Shown one piece after another: positions 1 through 7,637 of a DNA stretch of 64,000 nucleotides. Location: contig NZ_CANOOQ010000001.1 in NCBI RefSeq assembly GCF_947568225.1, positions 1,426,001 through 1,490,000 of the forward strand. The letters run 5' to 3'. The translations under genes and the position numbers were made by a program. The notes under the pieces were generated by a model. That model searched no databases. It worked only from the letters and a program-made list of their open reading frames with translations, and was not told the DNA's origin. Origin of the DNA: Faecalispora anaeroviscerum (GTDB lineage: Bacteria > Bacillota > Clostridia > Oscillospirales > Acutalibacteraceae). Position 1 is the first letter of the stretch; each line of letters starts with the position of its first letter.

Positions 1-140
1 GGGTTTAATCCACCACCATTCTGACTGTCCGTCCCGGCAATAGAAAAAGAAATTATAATGCCTATGATCAGCAGTAAAAGCAAAACCAGAAGAATCAGCA
101 ATGTTTTTTTTCGCTTTTTCTTTTTGTCGTTGTCGTTCAT
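1..140 (-). CDS. Single-pass membrane protein, N-terminal part (runs off left edge)
   Basis: The start ATG is at 140, preceded by a purine-rich GGGAAAT ribosome site. The visible 46 residues are a very basic N-terminus (Asp/Asn then a Lys/Arg run), a run of about 20 Leu/Ile residues forming one membrane helix, and a polar Gly/Asn-rich segment. The rest lies outside the window, so function cannot be assigned. Its position downstream of the mobile-element genes and in the same direction suggests it is part of the same element. Confidence 0.6.
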   Translation of the reverse strand, partial: MNDNDKKKKRKKTLLILLVLLLLLIIGIIISFSIAGTDSQNGGGLN

Positions 141-199
141 GATTTCCCTCCATTTTCAATATAAAAATAAAAAACAGCCATTTGGCTGTCACTGAGTTG

Positions 200-760
200 C
201 TATAAATTCATGGTTTGGCCGCTCTGCTGTTCCTGTTCAGGTGACTGGAATGGAATCTCTTTGAAGCCGAACCGATCGACGTAATGGAAACTGCTGCCCG
301 CGCTGTCATACAGTTCGATCACATCCGACATCGAAAGGGAATGTCCTTTATAATCGGGCGGATGGTTCAGGTTAAATTTCTCATAGATTTCATCCAGATT
401 ATTGGTTTCTAACTGCCCATCATACACAACCTGGTAGTTTTCCGGATCGGGTTCACCGAATCGTTCCAACAACTCGTCGTAGCCGATGAATTTCATCGTG
501 ACGTCCACATCCGGTTTTAGCTGGTGAATGCGACAGTTTTTCAAGATCGGGGTGTTCCCGTCTAAATCCGGTTTACCGCTTGCCAACCGGTCAAATACGC
601 CATTTGTCCACTGGACTTCCAGCCCCCGTTTTTTCGAGAGATAATCCTTTAATTCCTCGCAGAGAAACATGGGGTCGACAAAGGCTTTCCCATTTTCGAT
701 GTACCCCGCGGTATTGCCATAGAACTGGATACGGTCGCTTTTTATGCTGATGCCATCCAT
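200..760 (-). CDS. YodL-like domain protein of an integrative element
   Basis: The 186-aa soluble protein has a C-terminal half (about residues 100-175) reading YDGQL, then NLDEIYEKFNLNHP, then GHSLSMSDVIE and a Phe/Tyr-rich end. This pattern is what I know from YodL-like domains found in accessory proteins of clostridial conjugative elements. The N-terminal half is not recognised. Its biochemical role is unknown; such proteins sit beside antirestriction genes in these elements, as here. It follows the gene at 774-1355 by 13 bases and shares its direction. Confidence 0.55.
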   Translation of the reverse strand: MDGISIKSDRIQFYGNTAGYIENGKAFVDPMFLCEELKDYLSKKRGLEVQWTNGVFDRLASGKPDLDGNTPILKNCRIHQLKPDVDVTMKFIGYDELLERFGEPDPENYQVVYDGQLETNNLDEIYEKFNLNHPPDYKGHSLSMSDVIELYDSAGSSFHYVDRFGFKEIPFQSPEQEQQSGQTMNL

Positions 761-773
761 TTGGATTCCTCCT

Positions 774-1355
774 TCATTGATTCATATGCATGCCTCCATC
801 CTGTGGCTTCTGCCCAGCCCGGAACGCCTCGATAGCCTCCGGCGAGGGATGGACGATTTCGCCTTTGATCATCTCAAACACGCAGAAATCATCGCGGTCA
901 CAGATCATTACCCGGTGCTGGTAATCCTTTTGCATCTCGATGTAGTCCATAACCTCTTTTTCACTGCACAACCAGACTCCGGAAGCATAGCGGCCATCAG
1001 GCAGGAAGCTGTAACCACTGTATTTTGGCTCATGATTCTTTACGTCGAGTGCTCCCACGGGCCTGATTTGAGAAAGTTGAAGTTTTGCGGAATCCGGCAG
1101 CAGCTCCGGCTTCAAAACTCCGACCACATCGCCACGCATTTTTAGGGAAAACTCGCCGGTATTTAGGGACACCAGAAATACGGCGCAGCCGCTTGGATTT
1201 ACACCGGCTCCGTTTCCGCAAAGGCAGAAAAACAGTTGATTCCGACAATTTTCAGGCAGTGATTCACGGTTTAAAACCATAGCCTTGCCCTTGATGGAGC
1301 ATGCGGAGCCTGTTTCCACACAATCGCTTGCCGTATAGATTTCCTTCGCTTCCAT
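774..1355 (-). CDS. Conserved hypothetical protein of the mobile-element segment
   Basis: A soluble 193-aa protein with no signal peptide or membrane helix. Several Cys residues are clustered near positions 12-19 and 44-57, with a FFCLCGNGAG stretch. I do not recognise the family. It starts 3 bases after the stop of the AbrB-like gene at 1359-1664 and so belongs to the same transcription unit. Confidence 0.55.
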   Translation of the reverse strand: MEAKEIYTASDCVETGSACSIKGKAMVLNRESLPENCRNQLFFCLCGNGAGVNPSGCAVFLVSLNTGEFSLKMRGDVVGVLKPELLPDSAKLQLSQIRPVGALDVKNHEPKYSGYSFLPDGRYASGVWLCSEKEVMDYIEMQKDYQHRVMICDRDDFCVFEMIKGEIVHPSPEAIEAFRAGQKPQDGGMHMNQ

Positions 1356-1358
1356 TTC

Positions 1359-1664
1359 TCACATCTCCTTTTTCTGCTTTAAAAGCTCCGTCAGCTCGGC
1401 AATCAGGCTGAGACGGATATCGTCTGGCATGGTCTTAAATGCAGCCCTCACAAACGCTTCCACAGCCTCGGGCGACTGATCACCTACCTCGATAATGTCA
1501 ACTTTCCGGACAGACACCCTGCCATTTGCCACACCGAGGCGCACAATATTGCCGTAATCCATGCCCGCAGCGGCGCGCAGCTCTTTGGGAATGAGAATGC
1601 GGCCTTTGCCGTCCAGTATTTTGTAAATGGGCTTTCCCAACACTGATTTATCCGTGTTACTCAT
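1359..1664 (-). CDS. AbrB/MazE/SpoVT-type DNA-binding protein
   Basis: Residues about 12-50 contain the swapped-hairpin pattern of this fold: IYKILDGKGRILIPKELR followed by an Asp-Tyr-Gly-Asn turn and a second beta hairpin (VRLGVANGRVSVRKV). The C-terminal half is helical and may help oligomerise it. The start at 1664 is chosen because GGAGGG lies 7 bases upstream; the gene overlaps the previous one (stop at 1657) by 8 bases. Family members are transition-state regulators or antitoxins. No toxin gene is next to it, so a regulator of the element is the better guess. Confidence 0.7.
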   Translation of the reverse strand: MSNTDKSVLGKPIYKILDGKGRILIPKELRAAAGMDYGNIVRLGVANGRVSVRKVDIIEVGDQSPEAVEAFVRAAFKTMPDDIRLSLIAELTELLKQKKEM

Positions 1665-1983
1665 TTGCAAACCCTCCGTTTCTCATAACCTCCCGAACCG
1701 TGTCTGGATGGATGCCAAGGTCGCTGTCCGGAGGGATTTGCGCCGCATCCAGCAGATCACGCGGCAGGGTGAGTTCATCTTCTCCCTCATCTTCGAGCGT
1801 GTCAATGCCGTTCGGGGTAATGACAAACTCCTTAAAGGTATTGGAGATGCCTCCTACGGAGTCACTGATGTACGCCAGCTTCACAGTGTCGCCGGACACA
1901 AGTCCCATATCCCGCAGAGGCTGTGCGGGAATCGTAAGTTGCCCCTGTTTATCCACGGTGCCCTGAATTTCAATCATTTTCAT
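1657..1983 (-). CDS. AbrB-like swapped-hairpin regulator (second copy)
   Basis: Residues 1-35 read like the first strand pair of an AbrB-type domain (IEIQGTVDKQGQLTIPAQPLR, shortened here to its core TVDKQGQLTIPAQ), followed by GDTVKLAY. A Glu/Asp-rich linker and a helical end follow. The start at 1983 has AAGGAGG 9 bases upstream. Two adjacent overlapping AbrB-type genes may make a hetero-oligomer; this is inference from their coupling. Confidence 0.6.
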   Translation of the reverse strand: MKMIEIQGTVDKQGQLTIPAQPLRDMGLVSGDTVKLAYISDSVGGISNTFKEFVITPNGIDTLEDEGEDELTLPRDLLDAAQIPPDSDLGIHPDTVREVMRNGGFANE

Positions 1984-2028
1984 AGTCTTGTTCCTCCTTG
2001 TTACCCCCATAGCAGGGGCACTTTAATC

Positions 2029-2946
2029 TCATTCCGGTGGATCAAACAATCCCATTTGTACCGGAATATCACGCATGCGCTCGGCTGTGTCGTAGTTCGA
2101 GATGAAGACTTCGGCGAACTCACAGCCATTGTCATACCGCTGGGCGAGGTTGTTAATGCGGGTGACGGCTTCGATTTGGTGCTCCTTGTACAGTTCCCTG
2201 ATGTATTCACAGTCATTGTAGGACACCAGCCATTTGCCCTGACAGGCTGCAAGCGTGTCCCGAAGTCGCACATGATCTTCCTTTTTAAACGCTACCGCAT
2301 AGTGATCCTCGGTTTCAAAATACGGCGGATCGCAATAAAAAAAGGCGTCCGGTCTGTCGTACTGACGGATCAGCGCCTCAAAGTCTTTATTTTCAATCAT
2401 CGTATCCTTAAGCCTGCGGCTGCCCTCCCATATCAGATGAAAGGTTTTACGGATGTCGAAGGGCTGGCACCCATAGGAGGTGCATCCGCTACCGTAGCTG
2501 TAGCGGATCAACTTGTAAAAGGCGGCGGCTCGCTTTACATCCGACATGGTGGCGTTTTCGGTGAGAATGGGCTTAATTTCATCAAACTCTGAAGGAGGCA
2601 GATAGTGCTGCGCCAGTTCCAGCTCTTCCCGCAGATAAACGCTTGTAAATTCCTCCTTCTCAAGATATCTCTTCAGGACATTGAATTCATCCCGCCCATT
2701 CAGCGGAAGGAAGTTCAACTCCTTGAGCAGGGCGAAAGGGCGTTCCTTCACGCAGCGGAACAGATTGGCAAGGTCGGAATTGAAATCATTGTAGACTTCC
2801 ATGCTGGTGTCGGGCGACCGTCCGAACAGCACCCAGCCACCCCCGCCGAAGACTTCAATATACCGCTCGAACTCCTTTGGAATTCTCTGATAGATCATTT
2901 CGCGCAGGGCCTTTTTGCCGCCCACCCAACTGATGATGCTGTTCAA
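2029..2946 (-). CDS. D12-class DNA N6-adenine methyltransferase
   Basis: The protein of about 305 aa has the Dam/D12 family motifs: an SAM-binding start WVGGKKALR near the N-terminus, VFGGGGWVLF, and the catalytic DPPYF motif in the C-terminal third (FFYCDPPYF). The start is a TTG at 2946 with GGGGAGG upstream; upstream codons in frame overlap the separate small gene ending at 2951 and are unlikely to be translated as part of this one. There is no restriction endonuclease nearby, so it looks like an orphan methylase that may protect the element during transfer. Confidence 0.88.
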   Translation of the reverse strand: MNSIISWVGGKKALREMIYQRIPKEFERYIEVFGGGGWVLFGRSPDTSMEVYNDFNSDLANLFRCVKERPFALLKELNFLPLNGRDEFNVLKRYLEKEEFTSVYLREELELAQHYLPPSEFDEIKPILTENATMSDVKRAAAFYKLIRYSYGSGCTSYGCQPFDIRKTFHLIWEGSRRLKDTMIENKDFEALIRQYDRPDAFFYCDPPYFETEDHYAVAFKKEDHVRLRDTLAACQGKWLVSYNDCEYIRELYKEHQIEAVTRINNLAQRYDNGCEFAEVFISNYDTAERMRDIPVQMGLFDPPE

Positions 2947-2950
2947 CGGA

Positions 2951-3154
2951 TCAACACCTCCCCGGCTTGCTGATCCTGTCCACTTCGGTTCGCAGGCAGC
3001 TTCCGTCCGCATCCCAGCAGATGAAACCGACGCGGGAATAGGGACAGCCTTCACAACGTTCGGTATCCTGCGGCAAAGGGACGGAGTGGATTTGTCTTGG
3101 CGGTGCGGGATCATAGCCACCCTTTCTTTCTTCTGAATTTATATTCTCACTCAT
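2951..3154 (-). CDS. Small Cys-rich protein
   Basis: A 67-aa protein with a CEGCPYSRVG motif and two further Cys (ICWDADGSC), suggesting a metal-bound or redox site. GGAAAGG lies upstream of the ATG at 3154. Its stop is 4 bases before the TTG start of the methyltransferase, so translation is probably coupled. Function unknown. Confidence 0.55.
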   Translation of the reverse strand: MSENINSEERKGGYDPAPPRQIHSVPLPQDTERCEGCPYSRVGFICWDADGSCLRTEVDRISKPGRC

Positions 3155-3174
3155 AACTCATTCCTTTCCGGAAA

Positions 3175-3208
3175 ACAAAAAAGGCGCCGCCTTTTCAGAC
3201 AGCGCCTT
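3175..3208 (-). terminator. Rho-independent terminator after the ArdA-like gene
   Basis: On the minus strand a 7-bp stem AAGGCGC/GCGCCTT (3202-3208 with 3181-3187) is followed by a T-rich run. It ends the transcript of the gene at 3234-4421. Confidence 0.75.
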
Positions 3209-3233
3209 ACGTTTGTTTTCTATTTTTTATCTT

Positions 3234-4421
3234 TTACATCATCTGCTGCCCGATGGACGGCCGGCAGTATTCCAGCTTCATCTCATTTTCATTACGGCGG
3301 ACAAAGCCATATTCCGTATTGGTTGCGCTATCACGTTCCATCATCGCACGGCCGTAACTATCAAACTCGACATACTGAAAAGCGGGATCGTCCGGCTTCA
3401 GGCTGGAATCTTTCAGCAATGCTTGCCGCCCGTATTCCTCCGGAGAGGACATCTGCGGATAGAAATCATAACAGTCAAGATTCTTCGTGAGGTCAAGGGC
3501 GTGGTCGATATCGGCGCAGTCCGTAAATTCAAGAATAGCCTTGTATTTTGGCAGCGCATCCTGAGATTGAAGTTTCCTGACGCGGTCGGCAAGAACACTG
3601 ATTTTATCAATATCCTCTAAAAAAGTGAAGTTGTTGTCAAAACGGGAGATGATGCTTTCGCTTCTTTCGATGATGCAGTCATCCAGGCTGGCAGTCTTCA
3701 AATAATGAAGCGCCTCATTGATTTGTTTCGGTGAAGCGGGAAAGGAGAGCCACTGGCCCCGGTTGTTTTTGAGGTCATCCACACCGCTTTCAAGGAGCAA
3801 ATTGAAGATATAATCGGTTTCTTTTGGCTGCTCCGGCAAATGCATACCGTCATACACTTGTTTCAATTCATCAAAATCTTTGACTACGTAATGACCGTCC
3901 ACATAAGCGCCGTTCTCAGCTTCCCGCATGAAGCGCCCGACCTTTTCCGGATCAATGAACTTCAGGATTTCCTCCCTGCATTCATCCGGAATCTCATTTA
4001 CCACGTCAATAAATTCGTTGTCAAGATAAAACTCACCCAGCTCTGTATCATTCTTCACGGGTACACACTGGACGTTATCCATGTTGTAGGTGATATTGAT
4101 GAGTGTTTGGATGGAGGGCAGTTCTTTCTCCATCTTGACGAGACCTATAAAGGCGATTTCCTGCCAGTCCTCCATTTCTGACAGCCGGAATGCAAGGAAG
4201 TTCAGCTCGTTAAGCGGCGGATTTTCAGGGATGTACTCGATGGATTCGCCTTGATTGTTGTAACACTCCACAATTTTATACGGCTGATCGGCGGTGATCC
4301 TTGCCCGTTCCATCGCGTCCTGTATTCCATTTTGATTGGCAGGGAGCCGGAGATACGCGCCAGTATATGCTGGACTGGCATATAAGTCGGAACGCATTAA
4401 AGTTACAGTCATTTCTTTCAT
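3234..4421 (-). CDS. ArdA-family antirestriction protein
   Basis: A 395-aa acidic protein. The N-terminal half has the order of motifs typical of ArdA-like proteins in Gram-positive elements: YTGAYLRLP near residue 20, an ENPPLNELNFLAFRLSEM segment around residue 67, then LDNEFIDVVNEIP. These DNA-mimic proteins inhibit type I restriction enzymes and protect incoming conjugative DNA. At about twice the length of the classical ArdA it probably has an additional C-terminal domain, which I do not recognise. It is a single gene between two terminators (3175-3208 and 4450-4489). Confidence 0.7.
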   Translation of the reverse strand: MKEMTVTLMRSDLYASPAYTGAYLRLPANQNGIQDAMERARITADQPYKIVECYNNQGESIEYIPENPPLNELNFLAFRLSEMEDWQEIAFIGLVKMEKELPSIQTLINITYNMDNVQCVPVKNDTELGEFYLDNEFIDVVNEIPDECREEILKFIDPEKVGRFMREAENGAYVDGHYVVKDFDELKQVYDGMHLPEQPKETDYIFNLLLESGVDDLKNNRGQWLSFPASPKQINEALHYLKTASLDDCIIERSESIISRFDNNFTFLEDIDKISVLADRVRKLQSQDALPKYKAILEFTDCADIDHALDLTKNLDCYDFYPQMSSPEEYGRQALLKDSSLKPDDPAFQYVEFDSYGRAMMERDSATNTEYGFVRRNENEMKLEYCRPSIGQQMM

Positions 4422-4449
4422 TTTTTACTTTTCCTCCTGTTGTTGAAAT

Positions 4450-4489
4450 AAAAAAAGCGCCCTCAGTTTCATAAAAACCAAAAGGCGCT
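4450..4489 (-). terminator. Rho-independent terminator
   Basis: Minus-strand stem AGCGCC/GGCGCT around a loop of about 20 bases, followed by seven T. It lies directly at the end of the interrupted gene 4488-4814. Confidence 0.7.
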
Positions 4490-4814
4490 ATATGAAGTGC
4501 TGTCCCTGATCGGGATATAGTATGGTGAAGCTGGAATCCTGAAGGAATGTGACCTCGCTGCTGTTTGCAAAATCCGGCTGTGATTTGATCCCTTTCAGAT
4601 CTTTTTCACTGGTGTTTTCGTTTTTGCTTTCGCCCTCACCATAACAGTAGGAACTGACCGTGACATTGATATATTCGGAGCCACCGCAGTCCTTGACAAG
4701 TTCCCGCTAGAGGTCAGAATCTTCCACGTCCTTGCGGTCTGGGATTCCGCCTATCAGCCCGCTGTCCTGGATGCCGGTGTTGGTTTCCAGCCCACCACGG
4801 AAAATATCTTGCAC
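4488..4814 (-). pseudogene. Accessory-element gene interrupted by an in-frame amber codon
   Basis: Reading from a GTG at 4814, one frame encodes a continuous hydrophilic protein of 108 codons to the TAG at 4488-4490, broken only by a TAG at 4707-4709 after 35 codons. The sequence before the stop ends RKDVEDSDL and continues RELVKDCGGSEYINV, so a single C-to-T change of a Gln codon (CAG to TAG) would explain it. The product is not recognised. The 3'-part keeps normal codon use, so the loss looks recent. Amber suppression or a sequencing error are alternatives. Confidence 0.6.
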
Positions 4815-4816
4815 AT

Positions 4817-5383
4817 TTACAGCCCTCCCATCGTTTGTATATTGCATCCGAGGTCAGTTTCAGCATTCTGCTTCAATTCCTGCTCCGGCTGGATGAAGAA
4901 GTTTTTGCTGTTCCAGAAACTGACGTAAATCTCACCATCCTGTGTTTTGATGGGATGTTGCTCAAATGATTCGCCCCAGCCGTCTGCGAACTGTCCAACG
5001 CTAAATTCAACCAGTTCAGCAGTTTCCGCTTTAGTCAGTTTTCCGTAAACTTCAGCCTCCATCACACCCCACAGTTCGCCGTTCCATTCTTCTACAGTCG
5101 GATTGAGGCCGTACACCTTTTGAACCAGTGCTTTATCTTTGTCAAAGTATACCATTAGGCCGCGATTGCCTTCATTGGGCAGTTTCTCTTTTTCAATGGC
5201 AGCTAGGATTTCATCCATGTACCGCACAGCTTCTGACGACGGTATTTCTTCAGGAAGATCGTCCGCGCTGCAACCTCCGTATTCGTAGGGATGATAGGTG
5301 GTAATCTTTAGGGGAGAGAAAAATTTGACGGTCTGTTTTTCTCCGGTCTTATCTATTTCTTTTATGGTTCCGGTATTTAGCAT
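4817..5383 (-). CDS. Conserved hypothetical protein of the mobile element
   Basis: A soluble acidic protein of 188 aa from the ATG at 5383, which has GGAGG 8 bases upstream; two earlier ATGs (5398 and 5389) sit too close to or before that site. No known domain recognised. Its stop is 2 bases before the start of the interrupted gene at 4814, so the two were translated together. Confidence 0.6.
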   Translation of the reverse strand: MLNTGTIKEIDKTGEKQTVKFFSPLKITTYHPYEYGGCSADDLPEEIPSSEAVRYMDEILAAIEKEKLPNEGNRGLMVYFDKDKALVQKVYGLNPTVEEWNGELWGVMEAEVYGKLTKAETAELVEFSVGQFADGWGESFEQHPIKTQDGEIYVSFWNSKNFFIQPEQELKQNAETDLGCNIQTMGGL

Positions 5384-5451
5384 TTTCATTTCCTCCATTC
5401 ATTTTTGGTGTGTTTTCTTAAAAGAAAAGAGTTGCCAATTAAAACTGGCAA

Positions 5452-5490
5452 CAAAAAAACGGGCATGTCTTCATTAATGAAAACACGTCC
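5452..5490 (-). terminator. Minus-strand terminator
   Basis: An imperfect 12-bp stem (5461-5490) with a six-base loop is followed on the minus strand by seven T (5453-5459). It would stop any transcript entering from the attL side before the mobile-element operon. A second small stem, GTTGCCA/TGGCAAC (5431-5452), lies next to it. Confidence 0.6.
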
Positions 5491-5656
5491 GCTCATTTTT
5501 AATAGGGTATTTTGTATTTTGCTTTTGCTTATATATCAAAACGGCCACCCGCTTGCAAAACCTTTTTAGGCTCGCATATAGGAGGCCATTTGGTGAGAAT
5601 TGATGCCCTTCGGAGGTTCAAGTCCTGCCAGTATGCTACAAAACCCCGAATGCATC

Positions 5657-5697
5657 TACAAAAAACGGGCTTTCTGAAATTGCTTTCAGAAAGCCCG
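5657..5697 (-). terminator. Strong terminator, probably the original one for the tRNA-Pro transcript
   Basis: A perfect 14-bp stem (5684-5697 with 5666-5679) with a 4-base loop is followed on the minus strand by a run of T. It lies 57 bases beyond the tRNA 3'-end repeat at 5754, in the direction of tRNA transcription. Before the phage integrated it would have ended the tRNA transcript. Confidence 0.75.
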
Positions 5698-5753
5698 CAA
5701 GCCCACATGGACACTGGCTTTGAGAGCCATGTATCTAAATTGAGCTAATGACT
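5698..5753 (-). other. tRNA-like remnant next to attL
   Basis: On the minus strand the bases just after the attL repeat read TCATTAGCTCAATTTAG and then a TGGCT..AGCCA stem, resembling the D-arm and anticodon arm of a tRNA, but the D-stem and the T-arm do not close properly. It looks like a decayed tRNA or a fragment left by an earlier integration. It may also be chance. Confidence 0.25.
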
Positions 5754-5781
5754 TGGTCGAGGTGACAGGATTTGAACCTGC
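5754..5781. repeat. attL core (tRNA-Pro 3'-end copy)
   Basis: Exact 28-bp copy of 45995-46022; the match ends at 5782 (C against G). On the minus strand it begins in the T-arm and ends with the encoded CCA of tRNA-Pro. Confidence 0.92.
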
Positions 5782-5890
5782 CTGAACGAGTTTCACAAAT
5801 CGTCATACAATCAAAGAATGTAGATTTATTGCGGCTTCAAAGGGTTTTGACTTTTACCAGATTTCATAGAAAAGAGCCGGTTTTTATACA

Positions 5891-5914
5891 AATAAACCCC
5901 AAATAAACCCCAAG
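5891..5914. repeat. Arm-type integrase-site candidate, left
   Basis: Two tandem copies of AAATAAACCCC-like sequence. The same double motif, in the same orientation, occurs at 45905-45927, so in the circular phage the two would flank the attP core at 110 and 68 bases. This placement fits arm-binding sites of a tyrosine integrase. Confidence 0.5.
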
Positions 5915-5980
5915 AATTATTACAGACAGCGCCCTCATTCCTGGCCGGGAGATGCGGGCGGTTTCTCTGCAACGTAAAAT

Positions 5981-6015
5981 CCCCCCGCAACCGGATTTAC
6001 TCCAGTTGCGGGGGG
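5981..6015 (-). terminator. Terminator after the leucine-rich-repeat protein gene
   Basis: An 11-bp GC-rich stem (CCCCCCGCAAC/GTTGCGGGGGG) with a 13-base loop and a short T-rich tail on the minus strand. It also separates the cargo transcript from attL. Confidence 0.65.
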
Positions 6016-6034
6016 CATACCAGTTTTTGAAGAT

Positions 6035-7492
6035 TTAACGATTAAAGTAGGTGGTTTGGCGGCAGGCAACGCCATGCTGCTTGGCACCTAAAGTTACATC
6101 AACCTTAATGGATGCGTGAGCAATTTCTTTACCGCTCTGGAGGCTGTAAATGGTGTAAGTGATATATGTTGTTCCGGGGCGCAGACCAGTAACACGGTAA
6201 TTTCCATTTGGGAGCTGACGAACTGATGCAATGCCATCGCGCGAAGATGCCATTTTACGGGTTTGGATTGGAGCGTCACCCGCCAATTTTACACCGATAT
6301 CGTAAATGTTTCCAGGCGTCATTGTATATGTCCTGGTATCCATAGTAACCGCACCCCCATAACTTTTTCCATTATAGAGAAGCGAGCCGTTTGGCAGATA
6401 AATCAAATTTTCTCCTATTACACAGAATTTGTAATTGTTGGATCTTGCATATATTAAATAACTAGTGGCAGAAGAGTCTTCTTTACCGTAAATGGTAAAA
6501 TCATAATATTTATTTGGCCCATAGCCTGATATTGAGTAAATGCTATTAGTGCTAACCAGGTTAAGGTGATCGGGAAAGATGATGCTTTTTAGACTAAAGC
6601 AATCAATGAATGCACCATCCATGGCTGTCAGGCTATTCGGGAGCACCACCTCGGATAACGAACTGCACCCGTCAAAAACATAATTTTTAATCTGGGTAAC
6701 CCCTTCGGGAATAACGATTTTTTTCAGAGAAGTACACCGGGAAAACAAACTATAATCCAAGACGCTGACATTTTTAGAAAGAGCGACATTTGTTAGGCTG
6801 GTGCATCTTGCAAACGCCTCTTTTCCGATGAGGGTGACGCTGTCAGGTATTACCAAATCTTTTAGTGCCGACGAACCGGCCAGAGCTTCGCCTTCGATGC
6901 TGGTTACTGTATTGGGAATGGAAAGCTTGGTCATGTTTTTCATGCCGACCAAAGCTCTTGTGTTAATCTTCTTTAAGCCCACAGGGAGCACGACAGAAAC
7001 AGCATTTTTGTTTTTGTAATTCAGCAGAATGTCATTCACGATAACCATGTCATTCGGATACTGCGCCATCCAAGCGGTCCCCAAAAATGCATCTTGGCCG
7101 ATTTGGGTGACGCTTTTGGGAATCTGTACTTTAGAAAGCTGTGCACAGTCCTGAAAAGCGGATCTGTCAATTGTAGTTACCCCTTCCGGAAGGACAATGC
7201 TGGTCAGCTCGGATTTTTCGAATGCCCCACTTTGTATGGTCGTCACTCCCTGGGGTATTGTAATGGTAGTGACATTTTTACGGCTGAACACACTGTAGCC
7301 GATTGCCTTTACCCCGTTAGGAATGACAACTGCGCCGCCGGCCCCTTTATAGGCGGTGAGGGTCCCAAATTGATCGATCTCAAAATCACCAGTAGTATCT
7401 GCACTCGCCAGTATCGGAAAAGAGAAAGCAGACGTGCCAATTATGATAATTAGCGTTAAAAGAAAGGCCATTGCTTTTTGAAATGTTTTCAT
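6035..7492 (-). CDS. Secreted BspA-like leucine-rich-repeat protein with C-terminal Ig-like domain
   Basis: From the ATG at 7492 (GAGG 9 bases upstream) the 485-aa protein has a signal peptide ending near an Ala-Ser-Ala site, then about ten LRR_5-type repeats of 22-24 residues with the pattern VTTIxxxAFxxCxxLxxVxI (residues about 45-300). A linker follows, then an Ig-like end domain (about 375-475) starting YTMTPGNIYDIG. The end domain resembles the domain in the secreted protein at 43711-44586. BspA-type repeats mediate adhesion to host matrix or other bacteria. A TATAAT box lies at 7521-7526. It is cargo outside the lysis module, so probably a lysogenic-conversion gene. Confidence 0.82.
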   Translation of the reverse strand: MKTFQKAMAFLLTLIIIIGTSAFSFPILASADTTGDFEIDQFGTLTAYKGAGGAVVIPNGVKAIGYSVFSRKNVTTITIPQGVTTIQSGAFEKSELTSIVLPEGVTTIDRSAFQDCAQLSKVQIPKSVTQIGQDAFLGTAWMAQYPNDMVIVNDILLNYKNKNAVSVVLPVGLKKINTRALVGMKNMTKLSIPNTVTSIEGEALAGSSALKDLVIPDSVTLIGKEAFARCTSLTNVALSKNVSVLDYSLFSRCTSLKKIVIPEGVTQIKNYVFDGCSSLSEVVLPNSLTAMDGAFIDCFSLKSIIFPDHLNLVSTNSIYSISGYGPNKYYDFTIYGKEDSSATSYLIYARSNNYKFCVIGENLIYLPNGSLLYNGKSYGGAVTMDTRTYTMTPGNIYDIGVKLAGDAPIQTRKMASSRDGIASVRQLPNGNYRVTGLRPGTTYITYTIYSLQSGKEIAHASIKVDVTLGAKQHGVACRQTTYFNR

Positions 7493-7590
7493 AATTTTCA
7501 TCCTCAATATGTAATATTCCATTATAGCCTACCTGAAAATCCAGGTATTTACAATGAATAAAATTTACCAACAGTCGATAGTTGGATTAT

Positions 7591-7620
7591 AAAAAAAAGC
7601 CCCACCAGTTATGGTGGGGA
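7591..7620 (-). terminator. Terminator after the lipoprotein gene
   Basis: Minus-strand stem CCCCACC/GGTGGGG with a 6-base loop followed by C and eight T. Separates the protease-lipoprotein pair from the leucine-rich-repeat gene. Confidence 0.85.
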
Positions 7621-7637
7621 CAAATAAATCATTTATT

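Noticed and set aside
1627..2592. Long plus-strand reading frame
   Set aside because: It lies antisense to two AbrB genes and the methylase, whose motifs (DPPYF, IPKELR) are clear; it has no recognisable domain.
2029..2946. A restriction-modification system around the adenine methylase
   Set aside because: No endonuclease-like gene is next to it; neighbours are small regulators and ArdA.
3234..5398. These genes as part of the prophage
   Set aside because: They are outside attL and have conjugative-element character (ArdA and neighbours), and none is a phage structural or replication gene.
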